Origin: Bactrocera neohumeralis
Taxonomy: Eukaryota > Arthropoda > Insecta > Diptera > Tephritidae
DNA length: 64,000 nt
Direction of reading: 5' to 3'
Assembly: GCF_024586455.1 (NCBI RefSeq)
Contig: NW_026089623.1
Location: forward strand, 7,970,204-8,034,203
A model generated the notes under the pieces. That model was not told the origin of the DNA, made no database searches, and saw only the letters and a program-made list of their open reading frames with translations. Below, one piece after another: positions 55,744 to 64,000 of the stretch (position 1 is its first letter; every line of letters starts with the position of its first letter). The position numbers were made by a program, and so were the translations under genes.

Positions 55744-55775
55744 TTACCTACGTCTTGCAGGGAAATATACTACAA

Positions 55776-55875
55776 ACGCTAATGGCAGAAACAGCGAATT
55801 CCGCTTCTCCCTTCGTTACGAGCGGCAAGCGTTTTGTTCTCGTTTTCATTCGAACAATGTTGCCATTGCTTAATA
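55776..55875. repeat. Dispersed repeat shared with 40195-40290
   Basis: AACGCTAATGGCAGAAACA through GAACAATGTTGCCATT match the block at 40195. This copy has an extra 12 bases (TTCTCCCTTCG zone). Noncoding. Confidence 0.7.
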
Positions 55876-55970
55876 TGTACGCATATGTAGTTTTGTACAC
55901 ATCTAACTTTTCCATTATAATTATTCATAATACAAAATACCAGAACTGAAATCAAACTATTAGAAATAGT

Positions 55971-57085
55971 GGGTCTAACTATTGAATCCGTTTCGATCGA
56001 AAAACTTGACAATTCCATCGAAAATTATTACATTGAAATCATTAAAAAAGTATCGAAAATTAAGTTTTCGTTGCAGTTGAACTTACTTGCCGACTCGATA
56101 AAATGCATTCCGTGGCTAATAGATGGCGCTAATTTCGAAATCATCGAAACCACAAAATCGAAAATATACGTCGAAATCTATCCGTTGATAAGTGAACTGC
56201 GTAAATTGACAAAAATGGAGCATTTGTAAGTATTTATGTAAAAAAATACTTGAGAACGCATTAAATTATGTTTCAAATGTGTCATTTAGAGAGAACAAAT
56301 AAAAACATAGGCATAGCTAAAAGATTTTCTCAAAGAGCACCCGCGGATATAAATGCTTTTTGGGAAGACATTTGAGAATCCTTTGCGGTTAAAATTCAGA
56401 TGTTTATCTCTTAATGGTGCCATTATCTTTACGTGAGTTCCATCAACTGCCATTGCCACACCAGGAATTTTGATTTTTCAAAAAAATATGTTTTTGCCCC
56501 TATATAATTCCACTGACGGTCTTGTCAATAGAAATCCATCTTGAACATAGCCTGTACTCAAGAATGTTGAGTACTTCATCTAAATCAACACAAAATGTCG
56601 ATTGGGCCATATTTATATCGAAGTCATGTCCAATACAATGTTGATAACTGCCTGTGGCTAAGACAGAGAACCTTGTCTTTTGCCATTTCCAAATCCATTT
56701 TCGCATTCCCCCAAAATGTATATAAATGCCCTTTTGTTGATCCGAAAATTTTTGATGAGACTGCGTATGTACATACATACATATGTAAATAAAATTCTGT
56801 TTTTTTTTAGCTTAAATAGTTCAACTCACTTATAGTCATCCATCTCCAACAAGTTTTTTGAAATATTCCTCAAACTTCTGCGCTTACGACGATCATCATT
56901 TACATCATTAAAAACGAACCAGAAAGCTAAGACAATTTATTTCGTCTTTCAAACTTGTCAAATTTGTTGATAACACAGTTTACTTATGGTATGGTAAAGC
57001 AGGTTATCGACGGTATCAATGAACGCATGAACATTTTCGATCGAAAATTCTTTCCGCAACACATTCGATTTCGATAATTAGACCC
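55971..57085 (-). mobile_element. PIF/Harbinger element C, short and deleted
   Basis: The ends are GGGTCTAACTATTGAA on the left and GGGTCTAATTATCGAA read inward from 57085. The target AGT is duplicated at 55968-55970 and 57086-57088. The first 300 bases are crowded with TCGAAA and ATCGAAA words on both strands, probable transposase-binding repeats. A minus-strand transposase fragment fills 56290-56940. At 1.1 kb it lacks the catalytic C-terminus and the accessory gene. Confidence 0.8.
56290..56940 (-). pseudogene. Harbinger C transposase, N-terminal half
   Basis: The first exon near 56940-56829 has DDRRKRRSLRNISKN and ends at GTGAGT. The next, from about 56806, has KNFRINKRAFIYILGECENG. After a shift come ATGSYQHCIGHDFDINMAQS and CVDLDEVLNILEYRL, then IPGVAMAVDGTHVKI with the first catalytic Asp and HLNFNRKGFS. 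The second Asp and the Glu are missing. Frames differ at 56640 and 56500. It is a dead HARBI1-like gene. Confidence 0.75.
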
Positions 57086-57185
57086 AGTATATATATATTA
57101 TTTATAAATAATAGCAATCGATTCTGATTTTGAGTTAATTTAGGAGAATTTCAAACATATTGAAAACAATTTTTATAATTACTAC

Positions 57186-57537
57186 TGTAGGAGCCCGATA
57201 ATAAATTAATGTCAAGTTAATAATTTGATTTTATTTAATTTAAGTTAACATATAATTTAATTTCACTCTTAACACTCCTAATGTTTTACTAATAATGTCT
57301 TAATGTTATGCTAGCACTGGTTTTTATCCCTTCTTGTGCTTAATTTTCTCATTAGCTATGTAAGCTTGTGCGTATATGCTTATGAGGGCGTAGGTATGAA
57401 AAACGTATGTATGTGCGTATGTATATACATACCTGCTTGCAAACTGAAAGCGAAAAGTGAGAACATAAAAAAAATGCAACTATGTACAAATCATAGAAAA
57501 CCGTAACATATGTATATGGCATGCTTCTGACCAAACA
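57186..57537 (-). repeat. BEL 3' LTR, 352 bp, complete
   Basis: On the minus strand it begins TGTTTGGTCAGAAGC at 57537 and ends GGGCTCCTACA at 57186, so it has TG...CA ends. A purine tract (ATGGGGGGGA) lies immediately before it at about 57541-57551, the primer for plus-strand synthesis. Confidence 0.85.
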
Positions 57538-57819
57538 TGCTCCCCCCCATTGAAATGCTTGCATTTCATTCCGAAATACGTAAAGGTGCAATTTTATAGA
57601 CTGCTCTCCTTATAACCCTGTGGAACATTTTTGGGATTATTGTCTGGGGGGTGAGAAATTCCAAGTCAGGGTGATGGTACTTGGTCAGTATAGTAAAACC
57701 CTCAAAGAGTTTGGCGTTCGAATGGGTCAGTTTTTTTTTATGACCTTTTAAATTTTTTCCTTATCTTGATGTTTTTTCGCTTAGTTGTAACATTTTGGCA
57801 AAAACATAGTTTTTTTTTT

Positions 57820-58805
57820 TTATGTTAAACTAAGCGATTGGCAGGAAGATCCGCCATAATTTGACCCATTAATTTAGGTTTATAATGGAAACAGAGCACG
57901 CAATTTCGAACGATTTCTTTACGATTTCGCGAGCATTTATAACCCAGACTCGCTCACACAAGAGAGTTATTAAAACTTCCGATGAAGATATTCTATGTAT
58001 AAAGATGTAAATCGATGATCTTTTGGAAGAAGTGTCGGAAATTTTGCGTCAAAAGGAATTGGTGCTTTTGACAAACGGCCATCGACTCTGAGGACTGTCA
58101 CTCCGTTAAGATTCATTTCATGTAGAAAAGGAGTCAGCTTCTGTACGAAACATTTAACTTCTTGATGTTTCTGAGGTATTTCAATTTCTTCAGCGAATTC
58201 GATCTGTTGAATAGCTACGACGATTCGCCACCAAGTATGATCGAGTTCCTCTAACGGTAGATGAAGTATCATTGCTGGAGTTAGTTTATTGTTAACAGCG
58301 ACTTTGTTGAAGACACGAAATATATATGCAGCGACGGTGGTACGATGAACTGCGGTTGATGATGTTTCCCTCGTTGCTGCTTTTGCTACACTTGAGATTG
58401 ATTCCTTTCCGTCGTTCCCAATCTTGGATTTTAATGTTATGTCCCTTTTTGTTTTGTTTGTCCACTTTTTTGCCAAGTCCTACTCAGTAACAGTGCTGTA
58501 CATAGCTCCAAACGAGGAAGCGATTGTGCCTTAATCGGTGCCACTTTAGTTTTAGCAATAAGTAACCTTGTTTTGTAAGTGTCGTTTATAACAGAGCGTA
58601 CATAAATGTAGCACTCATATGCGCGCGTTGATGCGTCTGCGAAGCCATGGACTTCACAGCGAGAATTGGATGTTGTTTGTACATGACGAAGAACTTCGAT
58701 TTTATTAATGAAATTTAAATCGGCTTTAACCTTCATCCAAATGTTATGAAGATCGGATGGAAGTGTTTCATCCCAATCTAAGCGACAAATCCAAATTTCT
58801 TGCAT
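57820..58805 (-). pseudogene. BEL RNase H region and integrase zinc finger, core deleted
   Basis: 58805-58437 encodes the RNase H-like part (WICRLDWDETLPSDLH, VHGFADASTRAYECYIY, APIKAQSLPRLELC). A shift leads to 58476-57970 with AAYIFRVFNKV and VLRVDGRLSKAPIPFDAKFP and LPKDHRFTSLYIEYLH. Near 57900 the integrase zinc finger appears (NCVLCFHYKPKLMGQIMADL) and ends at a stop. The catalytic core of integrase is missing. From 57538 to 57820 the remainder is noncoding. Confidence 0.78.
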
Positions 58806-59575
58806 TAATATTTTGCCACGTATAATCCGTGATTAATCAATAAACCGAGGATATCAAAAAATTTGGAAATAGTTAATAAAACAGATCGCTTTATAACTGA
58901 CTGCAAATCTGGTAATTCATAGCGATAACAAAGGGTATCATCTAAAGGTTTCAATGACGTACCTAACGCTTTGGTAATGTTTTCTTCAGTTCTTTTAATT
59001 ACAACTTCATTATAAGATGCGTCAGATAATTGTGTAGAATTCGAGTGCCATTTAGTCAGAGAAAGACCATGAGAACGAAGAACTTCTATGATTTCAATTT
59101 TTAGTTTTTGTAAGTTGTCTATACTATCTGCACCAGACGATGCTAGAGGAAAGGCAACTTTATTGACATCAGCAATAAGAAATAAACTGTAAATTGCTAG
59201 GAATGATGCAGAAGCCAATCCATAAGTTACAGTTTTGAGTTGAAACAACTGTAATGGCTCATAAGGTTCGTTTCTCCACAAAATGAGTTGATATCGTTGA
59301 TCTTGATAGTTAATCAAAAATTGCCGATACATTTTTGATATATTGGCGGCTAATACGTAGGGATATAAACGAAATGATAATAATGTGATGATTAGTTCTG
59401 GATGAATTGTTGCTCCAACCATGAGTATTTCGTTTAATGAATTATCAGAAGTGGTCCGCGCAGAGGCGTCGAATACAACCCGAAGCTTGGTCGTAGTACT
59501 TTGTGGACGGAGTACACAATGATGTGGAATTATGTAGTGCGAGCTATTGAAATCAAAGTTTTTTATGGCAACCAT
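58805..59575 (-). pseudogene. BEL reverse transcriptase lacking the YVDD box
   Basis: An open 256-residue frame: HHCVLRPQSTTTKLRVVFDA, NSLNEILMVGATIHPEL, LAANISKMYRQFLI and GLASASFLAIYSLF. The next block should hold the metal-binding YVDD, but NKVAFPLASS runs straight into GADSIDNLQKLK, so about 15 to 20 residues including both catalytic Asp are deleted in frame. After that LTKWHSNSTQL and DILGLLINHG follow the family. The enzyme would be inactive despite the open frame. Confidence 0.82.
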
Positions 59576-59611
59576 GTGCCCGAGTTCAGTATATTCTTTT
59601 ATGAAATCCGC

Positions 59612-60290
59612 TTACATGTTCTTTATTAATTTATTGTTAGATAAACGTCGTTCAAGAGCGAGAAATCTTTTCCTGACATTATGGAAAGAGTTGCCAAATA
59701 TTGTCGGTGAAACCTTAAATGGTAACCGTACTTGTACACGTCCATCATTTTTCACTTGAACGTTTTCAATGAAGTGTTTTTCGCATAAACGTTCTTCTTC
59801 GGACAATGTTGCTTCCTTTTTAGTCAAATTTTCAATTTCCGAAAAACGTTGAAGAATCGAATCGATATTCGATAGATTTGAATTTAGTGAGACATTGCAA
59901 ATATATGGGCGGGAATTTGAAAGAAATTGTACCTTCTTGAAGGCTCTCAAAAAATATTTCGGTATTGAGCAATAAACCTATACGTTGCGGTTTGTAGAAG
60001 TATGGATCCGCAAGCTGAAGGTTTTCAGGAATATTCTATTTAGAAGTACTCATAAAAGTACTAGGAATTTGTGATGTAATCTTTTTAGTTATAACGAATT
60101 CCGACATACAAGTAAAATCTCCAATGCGAGATTTGATTTTCGCATTTACTGCATACTTTGAATTAGAACGAATATCTGAAATACCTGAGATTTCCTGATT
60201 TGAGAAAAACCTTTTAAGCTGAAAACGCTTCGCTGTTTCTTCGGTGATGAAATTCAATTCGGAACATGAATCCATAACGAGCGAGCTGGC
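59612..60290 (-). pseudogene. BEL protease and linker remnants
   Basis: The protease motif appears as MDSCSELNFITEETA near 60275, with Cys where the family usually has Gly, followed by SEFVITKKITSQIP. The linker to reverse transcriptase (59950-59612) has EERLCEKHFIENVQVKNDGR, typical of Pao-type pol upstream of the polymerase. Frames are interrupted at about 60036 and 59960. The Gly-to-Cys change would probably harm activity. Confidence 0.72.
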
Positions 60291-60559
60291 TGCATAACTC
60301 CAAATTTATCTTGTATGTAAATTAAAGCTGTCGGTAATATCGCTCTTTTACGTGTGCATGCGATGAGTGAAACCGATGGATTAGTTGGTGACTGATGCGA
60401 TGGATTCGGCGAAGTAAATGACACAGATTTATTGTCTTTCCCTTTAAGTTCTAATGTTTGTGCAAATGGATAATTTGTAGTTCCAACGGTGGCAAAATGA
60501 AGATGAGAGTGGTGCGATTGATGATATACACGGCAACGAGATTTTGATGAGCATTTAGG

Positions 60560-61370
60560 TACGGTGTATCATTTGCGTAAGCAATTGATGCAAGCTCTTG
60601 CTTGCTTCACCCAATCAAAACGCATCTTAGCTGACAACTGTAAAAATGAAGGACAATTGTTTATGCTACGGTCTACATTATTGCAATGTATACAAGCCGA
60701 CATCGCATTAACGAATTAATTTGCATTTTTCTTACCGTGTAGCTTACAATCTCGCTGTGTTACTTTTGAGTTTTCACCGTTTGAACAGGTTTCTAAATTC
60801 TGACAGTGCCGATTCAGCCACTTGTAGCAATCGTCCCACATGGCAAGTAGTCAAACTCTTGCTTTCGATTGTATGCTGATTTGGAATTGGAATCAATTTT
60901 GGTTAAAACGATATGAATTAGCAACGAATTCATTATGTCGCTTTCTGAGCCCAACGAGAGTAATAAACCTCGAAGCGCTGCAACAGTGTCGATAATATTT
61001 CGTAGACTTGCCGTGCCAGATCTTTTCATAACCGGAGCGTTGAAAAGCGATGTAATATCATCTTGAAAAATCAATACGTTATTGTCGTATCTTTCCTTGA
61101 GCCGCTGTATAGCCTTCGGGTAATTATCTTCGGTTACCTGAAAGGGTTCGATGACGCTAAGGGCTGGTCTTGAAAGACAGTTTAAAAGATAATTAAATTT
61201 GTCCACCTTTGGCATTGTTGGATCATCATGCACCATATTACAAAAAGTGCGGAAAAGCGTTTAAATTCCGCATATTTGCCGTCAAATTTAGGTAATTTGA
61301 GTGAAGGCAATCGATTATGGTAGCTGCTAGTATTTTCAAAAGTTGTTGCGTTGAAAATGCTAGTGTTCAA
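60560..61370 (-). pseudogene. BEL gag remnants
   Basis: The 61370-61182 frame has LPSLKLPKFDGKYAEFKRF, the start of the BEL capsid domain (DUF1759). After a shift near 61236 the frame to 60814 continues with MPKVDKFNYLLNCLS, ALSVIEPFQVTEDNYP and ALRGLLLSLG. Beyond it, at 60560-60770, Cys/His knuckle-like bits occur (CNNVDRSINNCPSF, ARACINCLRK). Several frame breaks. From 61371 to 61977 only noncoding or unrecognised leader DNA is seen. Confidence 0.78.
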
Positions 61371-61977
61371 CTCAGAAACGCGGTTTCTGGGGTTGATTAA
61401 CGAAAGTATTTTAGATTTTGTTGAAATGTACGTTTCTTCAATTTCTGCTCTTGATTTGCCTGACGGAGAAAGAGCTTCAATATTGTTCTGGATGTCACAA
61501 ATATGTTGAAAATAGGACTCAACTATTTGTAGTCGACATTCGATAACATGCGTATCACTATCGACTTCTTCACAAGCAATTTGTTGCTTTATACTATGTA
61601 GGTTGCGAAGAATTGTTGTAGATGTGGCAAAAGCAGATCAGCAATCCGATGAAACTGTACTGTAAAGAGTCGCGTAGACTGCGACGAGTTAACGCATTGT
61701 CGGTAACTTCGACAGATGTTGATGAGAAGATCTTGAACGTACGTTAATAAAACCATGTAATCTGGATGTATGATTACAGCGGCAAGTACGATTATGTGTG
61801 GCAAGAATTGCTATCTGCGCTTACATTGAATGTTGTCCGGGTACAACAATCCAAATGATCCGTTGTTGGATACTGCTACACAGCTCTTCCTAGTATAACA
61901 CAAACGAATTATTTAAATTAACTGAGACATTAATCTATTGGCTTTTCTTGATCAAAAATATTAAATGTAGAACATAT

Positions 61978-61995
61978 GTCCTGTCCCGGTCGCCA
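61978..61995 (-). other. BEL primer-binding site
   Basis: Read on the minus strand, TGGCGACCGGGACAGGAC starts four or five bases after the LTR end. TGGCGACCG-type sites are usual in BEL/roo elements. Confidence 0.8.
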
Positions 61996-62000
61996 AATTA

Positions 62001-62203
62001 TGTAGGAGCCCAATAATAAATTAATGTTCAGTTAATAATTTGATTTTATTTAATTTAAGTTTACATATAAGTAATTTAATTTCACTCTTAACACTCCTAA
62101 TGTTTTACTAATAATGTCTTAATGTTATGCTAGCGCCGGTTTTTATCCCTTCTTGTGCTTAATTTGCTCATTAGCTATGTAAGCTTGTGCGTATATGCTT
62201 ATA
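62001..62203 (-). repeat. BEL 5' LTR, truncated
   Basis: It matches the first 200 or so bases of the left LTR, from TGTAGGAGCC to GTATATGCTTAT, with few differences. It then stops abruptly at about 62203. The promoter-side part of the LTR is missing, so the element probably lost its own transcription start. Confidence 0.85.
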
Positions 62204-62211
62204 AATTATAT

Positions 62212-62560
62212 CTATGTTTGAAGTACCTACACTTGTGAACAGTTTGTTTCAATCATGAAATTAAACAAACATAAAATAAGAAGTACAAGTAGCCGATCTG
62301 ATTTAAATTTTGGTACAATAATGCGTTTAGCTACAACAATTGAGATTAAACCAAACATAGAATTTATTATTTCAAATAAACTGAATTAAATGCTGTTATA
62401 AAGACATATTAAAAAATGATTAGTAAAACAAAATATTTATTATACTTTTTATTATTTGTCTTACATTTTATAAATTTATAGTAATTATAAAGAAACTTAA
62501 AATTGTTAGGTAATTTTACAATTATTACCCACAGTGCAACTTCCCATATATGCGCGAGTT
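62212..62560. repeat. Dispersed repeat shared with 40740-41098
   Basis: It begins at ATGTTTGAAGTACCTACAC just past the truncated BEL LTR and ends at ATATATGCGCGAG. The matching copy precedes the gypsy LTR at 41207. The region 62561-62724 is noncoding with CAACA-rich words. Confidence 0.75.
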
Positions 62561-62724
62561 AAAGAATGTATTCCTTATAGTAGTAACAAACTTCAAAACA
62601 ACCTTGAGTTCGAACAATTGAAATGCACTATCACTACAACAAACAATCCTAAACAAACAAGTATCAAAACAACATTGAGTTTGAATACCACAACAACCTT
62701 ATCTTAAAACAAGTAAGGAACGGC

Positions 62725-63755
62725 TAAGTTCGGGTGTCACCGAACATTTTATACTCTCGCATGATAAAGTGATAATCGAGATTTCATTATCCGTCATTTA
62801 CATATTTTTCAAATACCGTATTTTTGTAAAGTTTTATTCCGCTATCATCATTGGTTCCTAATGTATATACTCGTATTATACAGAAAAGGCATCAGATGGA
62901 ATTCAAAATAGCGCTATATTGGAAGAAGGCGTGGTTGTGAACCGATTTCACCCATATCTCGTACATGCCATCAGGGTGTTAAGGAAATATTATATAGCGA
63001 ATTTCATTGAAATCGGTCTAGCAGTTCCTGAGATATGGTTTTTGGTCCATAAGTGGGCGACGCCACGCCCATTTTCAATTTTTAAAAAAAGCTTGGGTGC
63101 AGCTTCCTTCTGCAATTTCTTCCGTAAAATTTAGTGTTTCTGACGTTTTTTGTTAGTCGGTTAACGCACTTTTAGTGATTTTCAACATAACCTTTGTATG
63201 AGAGGTGGGCGTGGTTATTTTCCGATTTCTTCCATTTTTGAACTGTATATGGAAATGCTTGAAGAAAACGACCTTGTAGAGTTTGGTTGACATAGCTATA
63301 GTAATTTTCGAGATATGTACAAAAAACTTAGTAGGGGGCGGGCCACGCCCACTTTTCCAAAAAAATTGCGTCCAAATATGCCCCTCTCTAATGCGATCCT
63401 TTGTGCCAAATTTCATTTTAATATCTTTATTTATGGCTTAGTTATGACACTTTATAGGTTTTCGGTTTCCGCCATTTTGTGGGCGTGGCAGTGGGCCGAT
63501 TTTGCCCATCTTCGAACTTAACCTTCTTATGGAGCCAAGGAATACGTGCACCAAGTTTCATCATGATATCTTAATTTTTACTCAAGTTACAGCTTGCACG
63601 GACGGACAGACAGACATCCGGATTTCGACTCTACTCGTCACCCTGATCACTTTGGTATATATAACCCTATATCTGACTCTTTTACTTTTAGGACAACCGT
63701 TATGTGAACAAAAACTATAATACTCTCCTTAGCAACATTGTTGCGAGAGTGTAAC
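62725..63755 (+). repeat. Dispersed noncoding repeat N1, copy 2
   Basis: It starts with CTAAGTTCGGGTGTCACCGA and TATACTCTCGCA, and ends near 63755 with TTGCGAGAGTGTAAC, so the outer ends are loosely inverted. The interior has GGGCGTGG and GGGCCACGCCC words, a GACGGACAGACAGACAT microsatellite and ATATATAACCCTATAT. Short open frames exist but show no family motif. The inverse copy is at 32165-33170. Confidence 0.65.
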
Positions 63756-63793
63756 AAAGCAAATGTATCTAGGCAAACAATATATATGTAAAC

Positions 63794-64000
63794 TAGAGCT
63801 CCCACTCCCGGGCTCCCGAAATCCCGGGATCCCGGACTTAAAACTCCTCCCGGGATTTAAAATTAATTTCCCGGGATATTCGGGATTTTTGTCCTTTTTT
63901 TTTAAACACTGTTAATTATAATTTTTTCATAAACAAAGTTGTATTTACAATAGATGAACATTGCCAAAAAACAATTAGTAAGAATTTAGTACTTTACAAC
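63794..64000. mobile_element. Left edge of a hAT-like element
   Basis: TAGAGCTCCCACTCCCGGG at 63794 looks like a hAT terminal repeat (TAGAG/CAGAG start). It is followed by five or six copies of CCCGGGAT or near it within 100 bases. Such subterminal clusters usually bind transposase. The other end is outside the window, so this is a prediction from one end only. Confidence 0.5.

Larger units (their letters stand above)
57186..62203 (-). mobile_element. BEL/Pao LTR retrotransposon, internally deleted
   Basis: Left LTR 57186-57537 and partial right LTR 62001-62203 match. A primer-binding site and gag, protease, reverse transcriptase, RNase H and integrase pieces lie between them in BEL order on the minus strand. 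The 5' LTR lacks its first 150 bases or so. Loss of the reverse-transcriptase active site and of most of integrase means it cannot transpose by itself. No envelope gene is seen. Confidence 0.85.

Noticed and set aside
55969..56229. Plus-strand open frame of 86 codons
   Set aside because: Its ATG overlaps the terminal repeat of Harbinger C and the frame runs through TCGAAA-rich subterminal repeats, so it is probably not a gene.
62001..62203. Solo LTR
   Set aside because: It is followed directly by a BEL primer-binding site and pol pieces, so it is the truncated 5' LTR of that element.
1..64000. tRNA, rRNA or small nuclear RNA genes
   Set aside because: No cloverleaf with A and B boxes or recognisable RNA signature was noticed by eye; a covariance-model scan would be decisive.
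1..64000. Bacterial endosymbiont DNA transferred to the host
   Set aside because: No operon-like gene order or bacterial gene was seen; all recognised genes are eukaryotic transposon genes.

Overview
The window looks like a gene-poor, transposon-packed stretch of an insect genome. A higher fly is most likely, possibly a tephritid. The evidence is the kinds of elements present: jockey, R1 and RTE-type LINEs, an errantivirus-like gypsy element, BEL/Pao, Helitron, hAT, PIF/Harbinger, Tc1 and a DD41D mariner of the rosa type. The two introns of the one candidate non-transposon gene are also very short (50 and 65 bp). No rRNA, tRNA, CRISPR array or bacterial-type operon was seen. Species and all family names are inferred by eye, not by database search.

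Layout. 1-2012: a hAT element with a BED-finger transposase, itself hit by two tiny retro-insertions. 2036-3290: a decayed gene of an uncharacterised insect family. 3817-6904: a defective Helitron carrying a MITE. 6912-12059: a 389-bp tandem duplication whose second copy is split by a jockey LINE and a MITE. 12060-14360: relics, including a jockey ORF1 piece. 14366-16430: an RTE LINE. 16431-30640: a full-length R1-type LINE on the minus strand, split by a Tc1 element and by PIF/Harbinger element A. Element A contains Harbinger element B, which contains another LINE, so the nest is four deep. 30640-35434: AT-rich DNA, a noncoding repeat and a second Helitron. 35785-38330: RTE and hAT pieces. 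41207-45356: a gypsy element cut off inside integrase. 45357-47962: two head-to-head RTE copies. 47966-51600: a broken ZMYM1-like hAT transposase with a folded-back mariner between its parts. 51608-52501: a hAT MITE holding another hAT MITE. 53235-53658: a small spliced gene with unknown function. 54081-57085: MITEs and a third Harbinger element. 57186-62203: a BEL/Pao element with deleted catalytic parts. 62725-63755: the same noncoding repeat as at 32 kb. 63794 to the end: the edge of another hAT-like element.

Most reading frames are dead. The exceptions are the Tc1 transposase (24863-25942, open), the Harbinger A Myb-like protein (three exons, open), the Harbinger A transposase (one in-frame stop, all three catalytic residues present), the gypsy gag and the 102-residue spliced gene. 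Insertion order can be read from target-site duplications. The Tc1 element and Harbinger A both postdate the R1 LINE, Harbinger B postdates A, and the innermost LINE postdates B. That LINE created a 438-codon open frame joining a BESS domain to a reverse transcriptase. I found no convincing new biological system. The best leads are the small spliced gene, the BESS-RT chimera, the intact Tc1 and the fold-back mariner.
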